DNA of 64,000 bases from CBDCMJ01 sp965224325 (GCA_965224325.1 CBDCYT010000002.1:78150-142149); one strand, 5' to 3'. Numbered from the stretch's first letter, positions 1-8,389 are shown. Notes: a model not told the origin generated them from the sequence alone. Program-made: numbers and translations.

Positions 1-312
1 GTTGACGGCCATTCGGGCCTCGCAGAGAACGTGCTTACCTTTTTCCAGGGCCGCCACAGTCAGCGTGCGGTGCATGTAGGGCCAGGTGCCAATACAGACG
101 GCGTCGATAGTCTCGTCCTCCAGCAGTTCCCGCCAATCGTCGTAGACCTGGGGGATGTTGAACTGGTCGGCGACTCTCCGCCCCGACTCGGCGCTTCGGT
201 TGGCCACGGCGGCGATCTCCACTCCCTCAACCTTTTGGAATCCAGGGATGTGCCGGTCCCGCGTGTTCTTACCGGCTCCGATGAGCCCGATTCGCACTGC
301 GTTATTGACCAT
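1..312 (-). CDS. Gfo/Idh/MocA-family oxidoreductase, partial (N-terminal half only)
   Basis: The minus strand from position 312 reads an ATG followed by a clean N-terminal Rossmann fold of the Gfo/Idh/MocA family. A dinucleotide-binding stretch (IGLIGAGKNTRDRHIPGF) is followed by the typical second strand (IAAVANRS), a YDDWRELLED segment and the family motif IDAVCIGTWPYMHRTLTVAALE with KGKHVLCE, where the lysine is normally catalytic. The frame is open to the window edge (104 codons), so the C-terminal substrate domain lies outside. Proteins of this family oxidise or reduce sugars, inositols or related polyols with NAD(P); the substrate cannot be deduced here. Confidence 0.9.
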   Translation of the reverse strand, partial: MVNNAVRIGLIGAGKNTRDRHIPGFQKVEGVEIAAVANRSAESGRRVADQFNIPQVYDDWRELLEDETIDAVCIGTWPYMHRTLTVAALEKGKHVLCEARMAVN

Positions 313-662
313 GACAGAACTCCTTCTCAAGAAGTGGCAAATTGTGTACCGGTGTTCCCGGTCTAGCCCAGTTCCCCGCCAGGAAAGCCGCGGGGCCATC
401 AGCGACGGCCGTCCCTGGAGCTGCGCCCCCGTTCGACCGCTGGCCTGAACGATATCGATGTAGTGGGTCCGGGGACTTACGTACTTATCGGCCGGCTAGC
501 TGATTATAGGTGACAGGGGCGTCTTGGTCTAGGAGCGAAGGGCGCAGGGAACACGGTGAATGGGGCTCTCCTTGCTGGAAAAGTTGCCGGCGGTAGCCGC
601 CAGTCCTACACTGGCGACCACCCGGAGCAACAATTTTAGCGCCGGTGTAAGATTGGCTATCC
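313..662. other. Divergent intergenic region
   Basis: This 350-bp stretch separates the minus-strand oxidoreductase from the plus-strand signal peptidase-like gene, so it should hold divergent promoters. A possible -10 hexamer (TAAGAT, 648-653) lies only 9 bp before the GTG at 663. I see no convincing gene, RNA or repeat. Confidence 0.4.
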
Positions 663-1205
663 GTGAGTACAGCAGCAGCGATGCGTGTGATAAGAGCCAT
701 GCGCTTCTTTAAAAGGGTGGTTCAAGGGTTGGTTGACGTGCTAGCTTCGGCCCGTTTTGTGGTCCATGGCGACAGCATGTTGCCGGCCTTGACCGGCGGG
801 GAGTCGGTGCTGGCAGTTCGCCCTCGTTCTCAGCGGCGCCGGCTCCGGCGGGGCGACGTTGTGGTGATGAGACACCCTGTTTGGAACGAGAGGACTTACC
901 TGAAGCGCATTGTAGGCCTTCCGGACGAAGAGATACGCTTGGAGAACGAGCGAGTGTACATCGACGGGTCCTTGCTGGTGGAGAAGTACCTGCACGAGCC
1001 GCCGCAGGTAAGCCGACACTACAACCGGGATTGGTGGACTGGCCCTGAGGAGTACTTTGTTTTGGGAGACAATCGTCTGGATAGCGAAGACAGCCGGGCC
1101 TTTGGGCCGGTAGACCGGCGGCTTATCCTGGGACTGGTCTGGTTTCGATGCTGGCCACCCAGGACTTGGGGTCACGTCCAGAGCGGTGGCGGGTCTGACA
1201 GGTAA
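663..1205 (+). CDS. Signal peptidase I-like serine protease (S26 family)
   Basis: The 180-residue product carries the S26 signatures in order: HGDSMLPAL with the putative nucleophile Ser38, YLKRIVGLPDE with the general base Lys81, and LGDNRLDSEDSRAFGPV near residues 133-150. These enzymes cleave N-terminal signal peptides or mature specific exported proteins at the membrane. It is short, with no strongly hydrophobic N-terminal anchor, only a moderately hydrophobic stretch around residues 15-35, so it resembles the short S26 proteases rather than classical LepB. GTG at 663 is used as start; ATG codons at 681 and 699 would also leave the catalytic core intact. It is monocistronic, with the next gene convergent. 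Confidence 0.85.
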   Translation: MSTAAAMRVIRAMRFFKRVVQGLVDVLASARFVVHGDSMLPALTGGESVLAVRPRSQRRRLRRGDVVVMRHPVWNERTYLKRIVGLPDEEIRLENERVYIDGSLLVEKYLHEPPQVSRHYNRDWWTGPEEYFVLGDNRLDSEDSRAFGPVDRRLILGLVWFRCWPPRTWGHVQSGGGSDR

Positions 1206-1376
1206 TCAGTAGTCCCAGCGGGCGCCCAACCCATTCTCCATTTCCAGCCCATGGCCATTGGGGGCGGCTGTTCAACTGCTTTCGCAGAAGGGCCGCCGCG
1301 GCGTTACATGGAAATCGCGACGCCGGGGATTGCAAGCGGATGTGAAGCGGCGCGTCAAATCATTGGCAAGCGGCAA

Positions 1377-2999
1377 TTAGCTATGGCTTGCCCTGCGAGC
1401 TCGCTTCCCCAGAGCTACAAGAAACATCACGCTCTTCTCCTCGGCGTGGGGAGAGAAGAAGGCTGTGACGGCATCGTCGTAGAATGTGAGGCCGGTGGCG
1501 CCCAGCCGTAAGGCGTAGGCGGCGAGGTACATTCTGCCCGCGGCTATGCTGGCTTCCAACTGCGCGGCGCGGTAGCCTCGATTGCCAAATTTGTCCAAAA
1601 TCGCATTCAGGTCGCAGAGGTAGAAGATATTGACACTGGCATCAGCTGGCAAGTCCTGATGGAGTCCCAGGACGCCGGCGTGCCGGCGGAAGTCACCTAC
1701 TCCGAGCTGCTCTAATGTCCCTTCTTCTCTATGGAAAACGTAAGCGCCGGAAGCTAACCCGTCTACGTTGTTCACAATCAAGTACAAATCGTTGAGGTGC
1801 ACACCAGGGTCAGCCAGAAAATCCGCGGGGACTGGTTTGGTGGAAAGCTGGAGCATCGTGGACAGCTGCAGGAAGGACATGGGCTCGAGGCTAAATTGGC
1901 GGCTAGACCCCCGCCGGGTTATCACAGACTCTATAGGGTCGGACGGCGTCTGGTCCAACTCGACTTTGACCGGCGGGGTGACCGGTCCCGAGGGTTTCGC
2001 TGCTTCCATTGCTGGGGACCGAGATGGGGATTGGGCAGATGGAAACTGGCCCCGCCACGACGCTACCTCCTGAACGCTCTGTAACGAGGACGCATTGTGC
2101 ATTTCCAGTATAGGCGGGAAATCAATTTCGCTGTCTGAGATGGGCAACGTCTTTAACGACAGCGGGCTCAAGGCCGGCGTCTCTTGCTCTGGAGCGGGCC
2201 CGCTTTGGTGGGGGGAATACCCGAGAGGAACCAGAGCTATGGCCACTTCGCTTTCGGAATCAAGGCCTAGAAGGTGGTTGACTTGTTCATCGATGAAACC
2301 CAACACCACTTGCGTTGGTACGCCGCATGAGGCGGCGGTCGCCAGGGTGTTAGCCAGGATAGTACCGCAGTCCCAGAACGCATGGCGATATTCCCGGGCC
2401 TGATACTTACAGGCGTTGCGCCAACGTACATCGGTGCAAACAACTATAGCGGGGGCGTTGGCCACGGCGGGTTCCTGGCCGCTGGCCTCGATCAACCTAG
2501 AGCGGTGGTCGCCGGCTCGGAGCCGCTTTAGAGCCATTGCGTGAACGTCGAAATGGTACACGCCGGCTTCCAGCCCGGGTAAATCTCCGCATACCAGGTA
2601 CATTTCGATGTGGTACAAAGCTCCGGTACAGGCTGCTGCCCGGAAAGCCATTTCGCCCCAAGGGTAGCTGATCGTTTTCGTAATCCCCACCGAGAAGTAT
2701 AGGATCTTCCCTAGGGTTTCGATGCTGAGTATCGGAGATTCGCTGCCGGGGCCGTGGTGTACTGGGGCAGAGATTGCGGATAGCGCCGACGTTGTACCTG
2801 GCGATTTATCAACGGGAAGTGGTATGGGTTCCAGGTCGGGGTATATCTTGAACAATATCGGCTGAACCGACTGGTCAAAAAAGTGCCCGCGGTCCATCAA
2901 GTGCCCGTCAGGGTGCTTGGTCCCGTTGTGATAAACCCAAGCGGCTTGAATATCCCGATTTGGCAATTCTCCTCCAACCTGGATTCGGGTAGGCCTCAA
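1377..2999 (-). CDS. Double SagB/ThcOx-type nitroreductase-like protein
   Basis: The 540-residue protein contains two copies of an FMN-dependent nitroreductase fold of the SagB/ThcOx dehydrogenase type. The first spans roughly residues 75-265 (FRAAACTGALYHIEMYL, then GVYHFD, HAFWDCGTILANTLATAASCG and VALVPLGYS-like ends). The second spans roughly 355-535 (ESVITRRGSSRQFS, GVHLNDLYLIVNNV, GAYVFH, AAQLEASIAAGRMYLAAYALRLGATGLTFYDD). SagB enzymes oxidise azolines in thiazole/oxazole peptide biosynthesis, but many relatives act outside such clusters. No precursor peptide or cyclodehydratase gene is visible nearby, so the role is unknown. The linker between the domains (about 265-350) is proline- and serine-rich. 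Confidence 0.85.
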   Translation of the reverse strand: MRPTRIQVGGELPNRDIQAAWVYHNGTKHPDGHLMDRGHFFDQSVQPILFKIYPDLEPIPLPVDKSPGTTSALSAISAPVHHGPGSESPILSIETLGKILYFSVGITKTISYPWGEMAFRAAACTGALYHIEMYLVCGDLPGLEAGVYHFDVHAMALKRLRAGDHRSRLIEASGQEPAVANAPAIVVCTDVRWRNACKYQAREYRHAFWDCGTILANTLATAASCGVPTQVVLGFIDEQVNHLLGLDSESEVAIALVPLGYSPHQSGPAPEQETPALSPLSLKTLPISDSEIDFPPILEMHNASSLQSVQEVASWRGQFPSAQSPSRSPAMEAAKPSGPVTPPVKVELDQTPSDPIESVITRRGSSRQFSLEPMSFLQLSTMLQLSTKPVPADFLADPGVHLNDLYLIVNNVDGLASGAYVFHREEGTLEQLGVGDFRRHAGVLGLHQDLPADASVNIFYLCDLNAILDKFGNRGYRAAQLEASIAAGRMYLAAYALRLGATGLTFYDDAVTAFFSPHAEEKSVMFLVALGKRARRASHS

Positions 3000-3081
3000 G
3001 CCTGCACCCCGCGCACAGCGCGATCTCCCGTTACGGTCAAGCGCTACGGAATGAGTGCGGCCGTGGGAGGCTAGTCAATGG

Positions 3082-3762
3082 CTACCCGCCAGGCTTCGTG
3101 GTCTGACGGAGAGCAATCTGGTCTTCCAAAAATTGGTCGTAATCGAACACGACTGCCGACGCCACGGTTGCAACCAGCTTGGGCAGCCCCAACTCCTGTT
3201 CGACGCGAGCCTTGAATTCCAGCCATTGGTATTCCAGTTGTATTTGAGGTTCAACCAGGCCGTCAACCTCAATGGCCTCTCCGGATTTGAAGTTCAACTC
3301 GCAAGCCTGAAGAACTCTGGGGTTTTTTGGATTCCACAACGGGATGCCGAATTTGCGAGCCAAAACCGGCCTGTGGCTATAGATGGAGCAAGCGTCATCC
3401 ACCAGAGCCGGGCAGGGGATGTAGTGACGCCCTACCAGTTCGTTCAACGCGTGCTCCACTATCCGGCTGTGGGCTTCGATACCCTGGGTGTCGTCCGGCT
3501 CGACGCCGGTGAGCTCGCGCAAGTAAGCCAACGCCCTTACGCACATCTCGGTCCGCGCATTCGGTTCCAGGTCCTTGACGCCTCTGGATATGTAGGCGGC
3601 CTCAATAGCGCTGATAGAGAAAAGTTGGTTGCAGCAGCTACTGCAACCCTTCGCGCACTGCATTCTGTCGATGAAAATCTCCCGTACCCTGTTGAACTCC
3701 TTATCCACAGCGGATAGGAGGTCCGTGTAAGTGCGGTAGATTCCTGTAACGCCAGTTACCAT
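3082..3762 (-). CDS. YkgJ-family cysteine-cluster (zinc/iron-chelating) protein
   Basis: The 226-residue protein has the N-terminal CAKGCSSCC cluster (about residues 38-46) and two further cysteines in contexts typical of the YkgJ/UPF0153 family: a HYIPCPALVDDACSIYSHRP block and a later CELNF. Such proteins are thought to bind a metal through these cysteines; their biochemical role is largely unestablished. The start ATG at 3762 is preceded by a GAGGA box 5 bp upstream. It is separated by about 80 bp from the nitroreductase-like gene on the same strand, so the two could be co-transcribed. Confidence 0.8.
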   Translation of the reverse strand: MVTGVTGIYRTYTDLLSAVDKEFNRVREIFIDRMQCAKGCSSCCNQLFSISAIEAAYISRGVKDLEPNARTEMCVRALAYLRELTGVEPDDTQGIEAHSRIVEHALNELVGRHYIPCPALVDDACSIYSHRPVLARKFGIPLWNPKNPRVLQACELNFKSGEAIEVDGLVEPQIQLEYQWLEFKARVEQELGLPKLVATVASAVVFDYDQFLEDQIALRQTTKPGG

Positions 3763-3885
3763 CAGCTTCCTCGGTTCGCAGCGGCGAATTTATTACGACA
3801 GGGGTTGCTAACCGCCGGGCGGGACTCCTCGTTTAAATCGTCCACACAGGTCACACAAGCAGGCAGGCGTGGGCTGGGCGGGAGC

Positions 3886-4155
3886 TCAAAGTTTCCAGAA
3901 ATTGCCCACCTGACAAATGAGGTCTACCTGGTGAATGGAGGCTGCCGGCCATCCCACCATGGTGATCCAGTCCTCAAAGTGGGCCTGCTCGGCGGCCTCG
4001 CACTCGGAAACCAGCGTGCCCGTTTTCAGGTCGCCGTAAACCTTCAAGACAGTAGTGCGGCGGTCAGGCCGCCATTTCTTTACTGCATCCAGCTTTTCCC
4101 GAAACTGCTCCTCAGTGATCCCCGGGACGTTATGCACCGCGATAAATCGGGCCAT
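3886..4155 (-). CDS. Small ferredoxin-fold (DUF4242-like) protein
   Basis: This 89-residue protein begins MARFIAVHNVPGITEEQF and alternates helices and strands in the way of small alpha/beta-barrel dimeric proteins (DUF4242 / muconolactone-isomerase-like). It has one cysteine in the VSECEAAEQAHFEDW segment and another near the C-terminus. I recognise the fold type but not a specific function. It sits upstream of the YkgJ-like gene with 123 bp between them, on the same strand, and downstream of two hotdog-fold genes that suggest a CoA-ester catabolic setting. The function assignment is weak. Confidence 0.6.
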   Translation of the reverse strand: MARFIAVHNVPGITEEQFREKLDAVKKWRPDRRTTVLKVYGDLKTGTLVSECEAAEQAHFEDWITMVGWPAASIHQVDLICQVGNFWKL

Positions 4156-4308
4156 GGCGTGTATTTACCTCTCGGCAACCTCGGTGAGAGCGGGTGCTCT
4201 TATTTCATGCGAGGCACTTGGTAGAGTGCGTCCCTAACACAGCATAGGGACTCAGGGCCGGTTAACCGGGCTACAAAAGCGCGGTCCCTCCGGGTTTCGT
4301 TTGGAGGC

Positions 4309-4869
4309 CTAACCGGCCGGAGGAACAAAGGGATATGGGATCTCCGGGCCATCCCTCAGGGGCAACACTACGGTGGCGCTGCCCGGCATGCTTTCGATCC
4401 CATCCTGGGTAGTCATGCCGATGTCCAAGTCTACCAAACCCATGCCGCCCTTCTCCTCCACGCTGGTTATCTTGCCCCACATGATTAAAATGTCTCCAGG
4501 AACCAGCATGGCCCGGTGCTCGAACCGAGCCTTCCAGGGCCAACCCTTGGGGAGAGTCCAGTCCTTTAGATATTGGGGCGCCACACTCTGCTTCCACGAT
4601 CCATGCACCAGCAGGCTGGGGTTCTTATCGTGATTGAGCCCGAAGTCGAGATCATAGTGGATGCGATGGAAATTTTCGATGGCCGCGCTCCACCGGAACA
4701 AGTGAGTAGGCGTGGGGTGATAGATGTACTTGGGCAATTCCATACCCTCGTAGACATCTTCGAAGTAGGTCTGCTGTTTATTCCGAAGCTGCTCCCCCGT
4801 AGGCTTCTCGTTGTGAGCCAGGATTTCTTGGGGAGACATTTTAAGCAGCTCTTCTAGCACTATCGACAT
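4309..4869 (-). CDS. MaoC-like hotdog-fold dehydratase
   Basis: The 186-residue protein has a MaoC/hotdog pattern: an N-terminal helix, a YFEDVYEGMELPKYIYHPTP strand, then the hydratase-like helix region FRWSAAIENFHRIHYDLDFG and LVHGSWKQSVAPQYL. The C-terminal strands read MLVPGDILIMWGKITSVEEK. The His-containing FHRIHYD corresponds to the usual D-x5-H region of enoyl-CoA hydratases of this fold. ATG at 4869 is preferred over the GTG at 4878 because a GAGAGG box lies 8 bp upstream of it. It probably works with the adjacent upstream hotdog protein (4989-5540) as a two-subunit dehydratase; the substrate is not deducible. Confidence 0.75.
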   Translation of the reverse strand: MSIVLEELLKMSPQEILAHNEKPTGEQLRNKQQTYFEDVYEGMELPKYIYHPTPTHLFRWSAAIENFHRIHYDLDFGLNHDKNPSLLVHGSWKQSVAPQYLKDWTLPKGWPWKARFEHRAMLVPGDILIMWGKITSVEEKGGMGLVDLDIGMTTQDGIESMPGSATVVLPLRDGPEIPYPFVPPAG

Positions 4870-4988
4870 AAGTGGCACCTCTCGGGATAAGAGCCGGTTT
4901 GCCGCAATGGATTAGATTGCCAACTAGGGCAGGTCGCCCGGGGCAGCTTCACTTCAGACCAGCCGAAGTCTATGCGATTCCGGCAGCA

Positions 4989-5540
4989 TCAGCGCCGGAT
5001 GGTGGAAGAACGGGTAATGCAGAGAACCCCATCATACTGGTTTTTGTAGGTAGTTTCGGTGGTGATAATCAAGAAAGCCTGGCCGTCCCGCCCGGACCGC
5101 TCTCGGATATCCGAGTACCGGTTTTGGAAGAAGATCTTATCGCCGATATTGGGGTACTGGTATATCTCCAGCTCGTTACCGGCGTTGAGCACTCGCACCA
5201 AGGGCGTGGGCACCGCAGGCAAGGCTCCTGAACGCTCCACCCTGCCGATGCCGTCGGATTCGGGGTCTTCTTCGAAGGCCCGGGTGATCGGGTCATCCTG
5301 GTCGGGACGGATGCGGGTGGCCATGTAACTGACCATGATGGGAGGGGTTACAATGTCTCCGTACTGAGTGTCCTTGGCAAAGTCCTCATCCCAATACCTG
5401 GGGTCGGGGTCCATTAGCGCCTGGGTGAACCGCCGCAAGTACTCTTCATTGACCATGCCCCAAGCCTCAACAACTTCTCCGCTGACCCCGATCATCTCCC
5501 TAACTTCAGGGGTTAAAGCAGATTGAGTCTCTTGCGCCAT
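4989..5540 (-). CDS. FAS1-like dehydratase / MaoC N-domain protein
   Basis: The 183-residue product begins with a helix, then EVVEAWGMVNEEYLRRFTQALMDPDPRYWDEDFA and a YGDIVTPPIMVSYMATRIRP stretch, characteristic of the N-terminal hotdog domain of FAS1-like or MaoC N-domain dehydratases. The later VPTPLVRVLNAGNELEIYQYPNIGDKIFFQNRYSDIRER is the usual double strand ending the fold. Two-gene hotdog pairs of this type form heterodimeric (de)hydratases of CoA esters; the partner is the downstream 4309-4869 gene, 119 bp away on the same strand. The pairing is inferred from adjacency and complementary domain type. Confidence 0.8.
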   Translation of the reverse strand: MAQETQSALTPEVREMIGVSGEVVEAWGMVNEEYLRRFTQALMDPDPRYWDEDFAKDTQYGDIVTPPIMVSYMATRIRPDQDDPITRAFEEDPESDGIGRVERSGALPAVPTPLVRVLNAGNELEIYQYPNIGDKIFFQNRYSDIRERSGRDGQAFLIITTETTYKNQYDGVLCITRSSTIRR

Positions 5541-5658
5541 AATGTATCCCCCATCCTGACTAAACGCCTTCAGACTACCCCAGCCGCTTCAACTTAGTCA
5601 ACATTGAACCTTTTCTTGTCACTGCCTTTTCATTTCCTGGGTTGGCTCGCATGGTTCC

Positions 5659-5777
5659 CGTCATTCCCGGGAAGCTTGTCCCCGACTCCGATCGGGGAGC
5701 GGGAATCCATACAGCCTTGCCGCCGGGAGTTTGTCATATGGCAGGGCTTGGTGGATTCCCGCGAAAGCGGGAATGAC
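5659..5777. repeat. Dispersed CGTCATTCCCG palindromic repeats
   Basis: Two palindromic modules lie here. One starts CGTCATTCCCGGGAAGCTTG at 5659 and ends GGGAATCC at 5708, with an internal CCCCGA..TCGGGG stem. The second (5753-5777) is GGATTCCCGCGAAAGCGGG followed by AATGAC. Related modules recur inside the MITE-like copies at 16 kb, 24 kb and 60 kb and near 44.8 kb, so this is a genome-wide intergenic repeat family. The 5541-6327 gap otherwise holds no gene that I can support. Confidence 0.8.
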
Positions 5778-5928
5778 GGAAGGCGGGATTGACTGAAGGC
5801 GGAAATGAAGGAAAGCAGGAATGACACAAGGCGGGATTGACACAAGGCGGGAATCACGGAAGGCGGCAGTGACAGAAGGGGGGATTGACGCAAGGCGGGA
5901 TTGACGGAGAACGGGATTGACGGACGGA
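5769..5928. repeat. Degenerate 16-bp tandem array (10 units)
   Basis: Ten successive 16-bp units related to GGGAATGACGGAAGGC can be read without gaps from 5769 to 5928; later units drift to GGGATTGACACAAGGC, GGGATTGACGGAGAAC and so on. The first unit is the tail of the adjacent palindromic repeat (5753-5777), which suggests that the array grew by slippage from that end. The core matches, in reverse complement, the 17-bp array at 34248-34447. Confidence 0.9.
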
Positions 5929-6327
5929 TGAAAAGGCCATGCTTTTCTTGTCATTGCTCAGAATTGGTGAGTCCAATTCGCCGAAACCCGTTTGACAACC
6001 GCCGACTTCAGCGTCAACAGCAAAGATACAACCTCTGATTGCCGGCCGTCAGGCACTTGGACCCACTTTAGCCTGAACAGTTGCCATTTTCGTGAGTGTC
6101 TGTCACGCCCTTATTTTTTGGTCGCAATGCCCGCCTTGTCCAACACTCCAAAAGAGCGGGCGTCGGAAGAAGGGAGACTCGCGAAGTGGCCGGTGTTACG
6201 CGCCGTGGAGTTATGTTCGACTAACTGCTGCAGCCCGAGCCGGACACGGCGCCCGCCCTGATCCGGTGAGCGCCGTGTCCACAAAAGGGCCAATAGAGTA
6301 TTTCGCCCGCTCTAGTGAGCTAATACC

Positions 6328-6353
6328 GCGGGGGCGCCGGCCGGCGCCCCCGC
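6328..6353 (-). terminator. 26-bp perfect GC palindrome after the DnaC-like gene
   Basis: Positions 6328-6353 are a perfect inverted repeat (GCGGGGGCGCCGG and its complement), 2 bp beyond the stop codon of the helicase-loader gene that ends at 6356. The location fits a transcription terminator or 3' stabilising hairpin for the rplI operon. There is no U-tract on the minus strand, so intrinsic termination is uncertain. Confidence 0.55.
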
Positions 6354-6355
6354 TG

Positions 6356-7759
6356 CTACGGGGTGGGGGAGGTTGGCATACTCCCTTCGCGGCGCTGGTC
6401 GCGATAGTTGGGTGCGGTAATGGGCTGCCAGGCCACAACCATGCTGTCAACTAATCTGGAGGCGATGCGAGGTCTGGCTTTCTCCAGTTTCTCTAGGGAA
6501 ACGGCGAGGGTAATCACCGTGGGCAAGCGCGCCTCATGGCGCTGCACTATGATCTGATATAGCTTGTCTTCAGCCCATGGGGTGCTGCTCTCTGAGCCCA
6601 AGTCGTCCAGGACCAGCAGCGGCGCGGTCTGCAGTTGCTCGAATAGCTCGTCATAACCGATGGGACTATCGGGGCTAAAGGTGGACCTGAGGTGGTCCAA
6701 CAGGCTGGGGACAAAAGCGTAGAACACCGGGCGGTCTCTGCCCAGGTTGTCACCGGCAATTGCCGCCGCCAGATGAGTCTTTCCGGACCCACTGGGGCCG
6801 GTAAACAGCAGCCATCCGTCCGGGTCCGCGGTGAAGCTTTCGGCCGCCTCCTTGGCCGTTTGCAGAGACTCTTGGTCTAGCCGGGAGGCATTCCGGCCTC
6901 CCTTAATGTCGAAACTCTCGAAGGTCATCCTGCGCCGCATTTCCAGGGGCAGGCCTCCAATGCGCCGGGCCAGGCGAGTGTTGTACTGGCCCAACTGAAA
7001 GACCCTAGAGAAGCCGTCCGCAGCTTCTATGCGGGTACGGAGAGGCTCGTCCAAACGCTGCAACGGCCCACGAATGGTAATAACGGTGGGCAAGGCGGCG
7101 TTGAAACGGTGGTTGATAATCTGCAGTAGTTTTTCTTGCGCCCAGGGTGTGGCGCTTTGGGCGCCAACGTCGTCCAACACCAACACCGGCGCCTGGCGCA
7201 CCTGGTCGAATAGCTCATCGTAGGATATCGAACTATCGGGCGCGTAAGTAGCGCGGAGATGGTCCAGCAGATCGGCCAGAACGATGAAAAAGGTGGTCTG
7301 GCCCCGCTCGATGCAGCGGTTGGCGATAGCAGCCGCCAGGTGGGTCTTGCCGCTTCCACTGGGTCCCGCCAGGCTCAGCCAGCCCTTGGGGTCCTCCGCG
7401 AATTGGGCCGCCGCCGCCAGAGCCTCCTGGAAAAGATGGCGGCTGCCCGCGTCGGGCAGGGCGCCGTTGTCTCGAGTGATGGCAAAGGTGTTGCGGCTTA
7501 ATGCTCCCAGGTTGCTATAGCGGCGTAAAGCCGTGGACCGGGTGTCCGGGTCTTCCCGCTGTTTGCAACGGCAGGGAAAGGCTTCCCCAAAATCGGGGTG
7601 TCCCACCGGAACCAATTTACTGACCCAACCGCTGCCCTTGCAACGAGGGCAAACGTCAAGTTCGGGCTCGGTCCTCGCCGGAGCTACCCCAACGCCGTTG
7701 GTAGTCTCTGAGAAACTCCTGACGGCTATCCTCCGCAGGATGTCGCTCAGGCTTTCCAT
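6356..7759 (-). CDS. DnaC-like helicase loader with two tandem AAA+ domains
   Basis: The 467-residue protein has an N-terminal zinc-binding-like CPRCKGSGW (37-45) with CRC at 63-65, followed by two DnaC/IstB-type AAA+ modules. Module 1 has Walker A GPSGSGKT at 132-139 and Walker B VLVLDD at 192-197. Module 2 has Walker A at 321-328 and LLVLDD at 381-386. The two modules are clearly homologous to each other (LADLLDHLRATYAPDSSISYDELF versus PSLLDHLRSTFSPDSPIGYDELF). Ordinary loaders have a single module of about 250-300 residues. The C-terminal RIASRL resembles the loader arginine-finger region; module 1 has a divergent LRTRIEAAD there. It is the last gene of the rplI-dnaB-DnaD operon and probably loads DnaB onto origin DNA. 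The start overlaps the DnaD-like gene by 104 bp. Confidence 0.9.
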   Translation of the reverse strand: MESLSDILRRIAVRSFSETTNGVGVAPARTEPELDVCPRCKGSGWVSKLVPVGHPDFGEAFPCRCKQREDPDTRSTALRRYSNLGALSRNTFAITRDNGALPDAGSRHLFQEALAAAAQFAEDPKGWLSLAGPSGSGKTHLAAAIANRCIERGQTTFFIVLADLLDHLRATYAPDSSISYDELFDQVRQAPVLVLDDVGAQSATPWAQEKLLQIINHRFNAALPTVITIRGPLQRLDEPLRTRIEAADGFSRVFQLGQYNTRLARRIGGLPLEMRRRMTFESFDIKGGRNASRLDQESLQTAKEAAESFTADPDGWLLFTGPSGSGKTHLAAAIAGDNLGRDRPVFYAFVPSLLDHLRSTFSPDSPIGYDELFEQLQTAPLLVLDDLGSESSTPWAEDKLYQIIVQRHEARLPTVITLAVSLEKLEKARPRIASRLVDSMVVAWQPITAPNYRDQRREGSMPTSPTP

Positions 7760-8387
7760 TGTCTTTTCCTTCGGCGGCCCACCGGCGCAAAATTCCGGCT
7801 ATGTAACGCCAACTCCTCTTGTTCTCGGCTACGGCGATTTGGAAGGCTTGGTTGATCCAAGTCCAAGGATAGTCCTCCTCTGCCTCCGTAAGCTGGTCCA
7901 CCAACAAAGGGGATATGGTCCCAATGTTATTTTCATACAAGGCAAATATATTGAGGGGTTCGGCCGGCGGTTCTTCGGGCATCGTTTCCGGAGTGTACTG
8001 AGGCGAGACGCTGCTGTCGTGGCGCATTCGGGCCAATGCAGACCGGCCAGCATGGTTGTTCAACAGGTAAACCGGCTCGGCCCCGCGCTCCTCCTTGGGG
8101 CGATGCAGCAGAAAGGTGCCCCGGGCCACCGCCAACTGAAGACCTCTGCGAATCTCCTCAGTGGGTTCTTGTCCGAAACCTCTGAGGCCCCGCAGCAACG
8201 CGGTGTCGCTGAGAAACGCGCCGGCGCTTACCGCGTGTGGCCACTGCCGCTGCCGGTGCAGCATCCATAGACCTCTGAGGGTGACCTTCAACTCGGCCAA
8301 GTCTTGGATCTGCTCCAGCAGCGGACCGAACAGTGGGTTGGGCACCGGCGTGAACAGGGTGCCTTTATCGAACCCGGAAAACCTCAT
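7656..8387 (-). CDS. DnaD-domain replication initiation protein
   Basis: The 243-residue protein has a winged-helix-like N-terminal part and, at about residues 145-205, a DnaD domain: IFALYENNIGTISPLLVDQL, then WINQAFQIAVAENKRSWRYIAGILRRWAAEG, close to the family pattern. DnaD-type proteins help load the replicative helicase at oriC or at restart sites. The ATG at 8387 follows the dnaB stop with 2 bp between, which implies translational coupling. Its last 35 codons overlap, in a different frame, the beginning of the DnaC-like gene. Confidence 0.85.
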   Translation of the reverse strand: MRFSGFDKGTLFTPVPNPLFGPLLEQIQDLAELKVTLRGLWMLHRQRQWPHAVSAGAFLSDTALLRGLRGFGQEPTEEIRRGLQLAVARGTFLLHRPKEERGAEPVYLLNNHAGRSALARMRHDSSVSPQYTPETMPEEPPAEPLNIFALYENNIGTISPLLVDQLTEAEEDYPWTWINQAFQIAVAENKRSWRYIAGILRRWAAEGKDNGKPERHPAEDSRQEFLRDYQRRWGSSGEDRART

Positions 8388-8389
8388 GG

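Noticed and set aside
663..665. Leaderless transcript for the signal peptidase-like gene
   Set aside because: A TAAGAT hexamer 9 bp upstream of the GTG would allow it, but there is no good -35 and ATG codons further in are alternatives.
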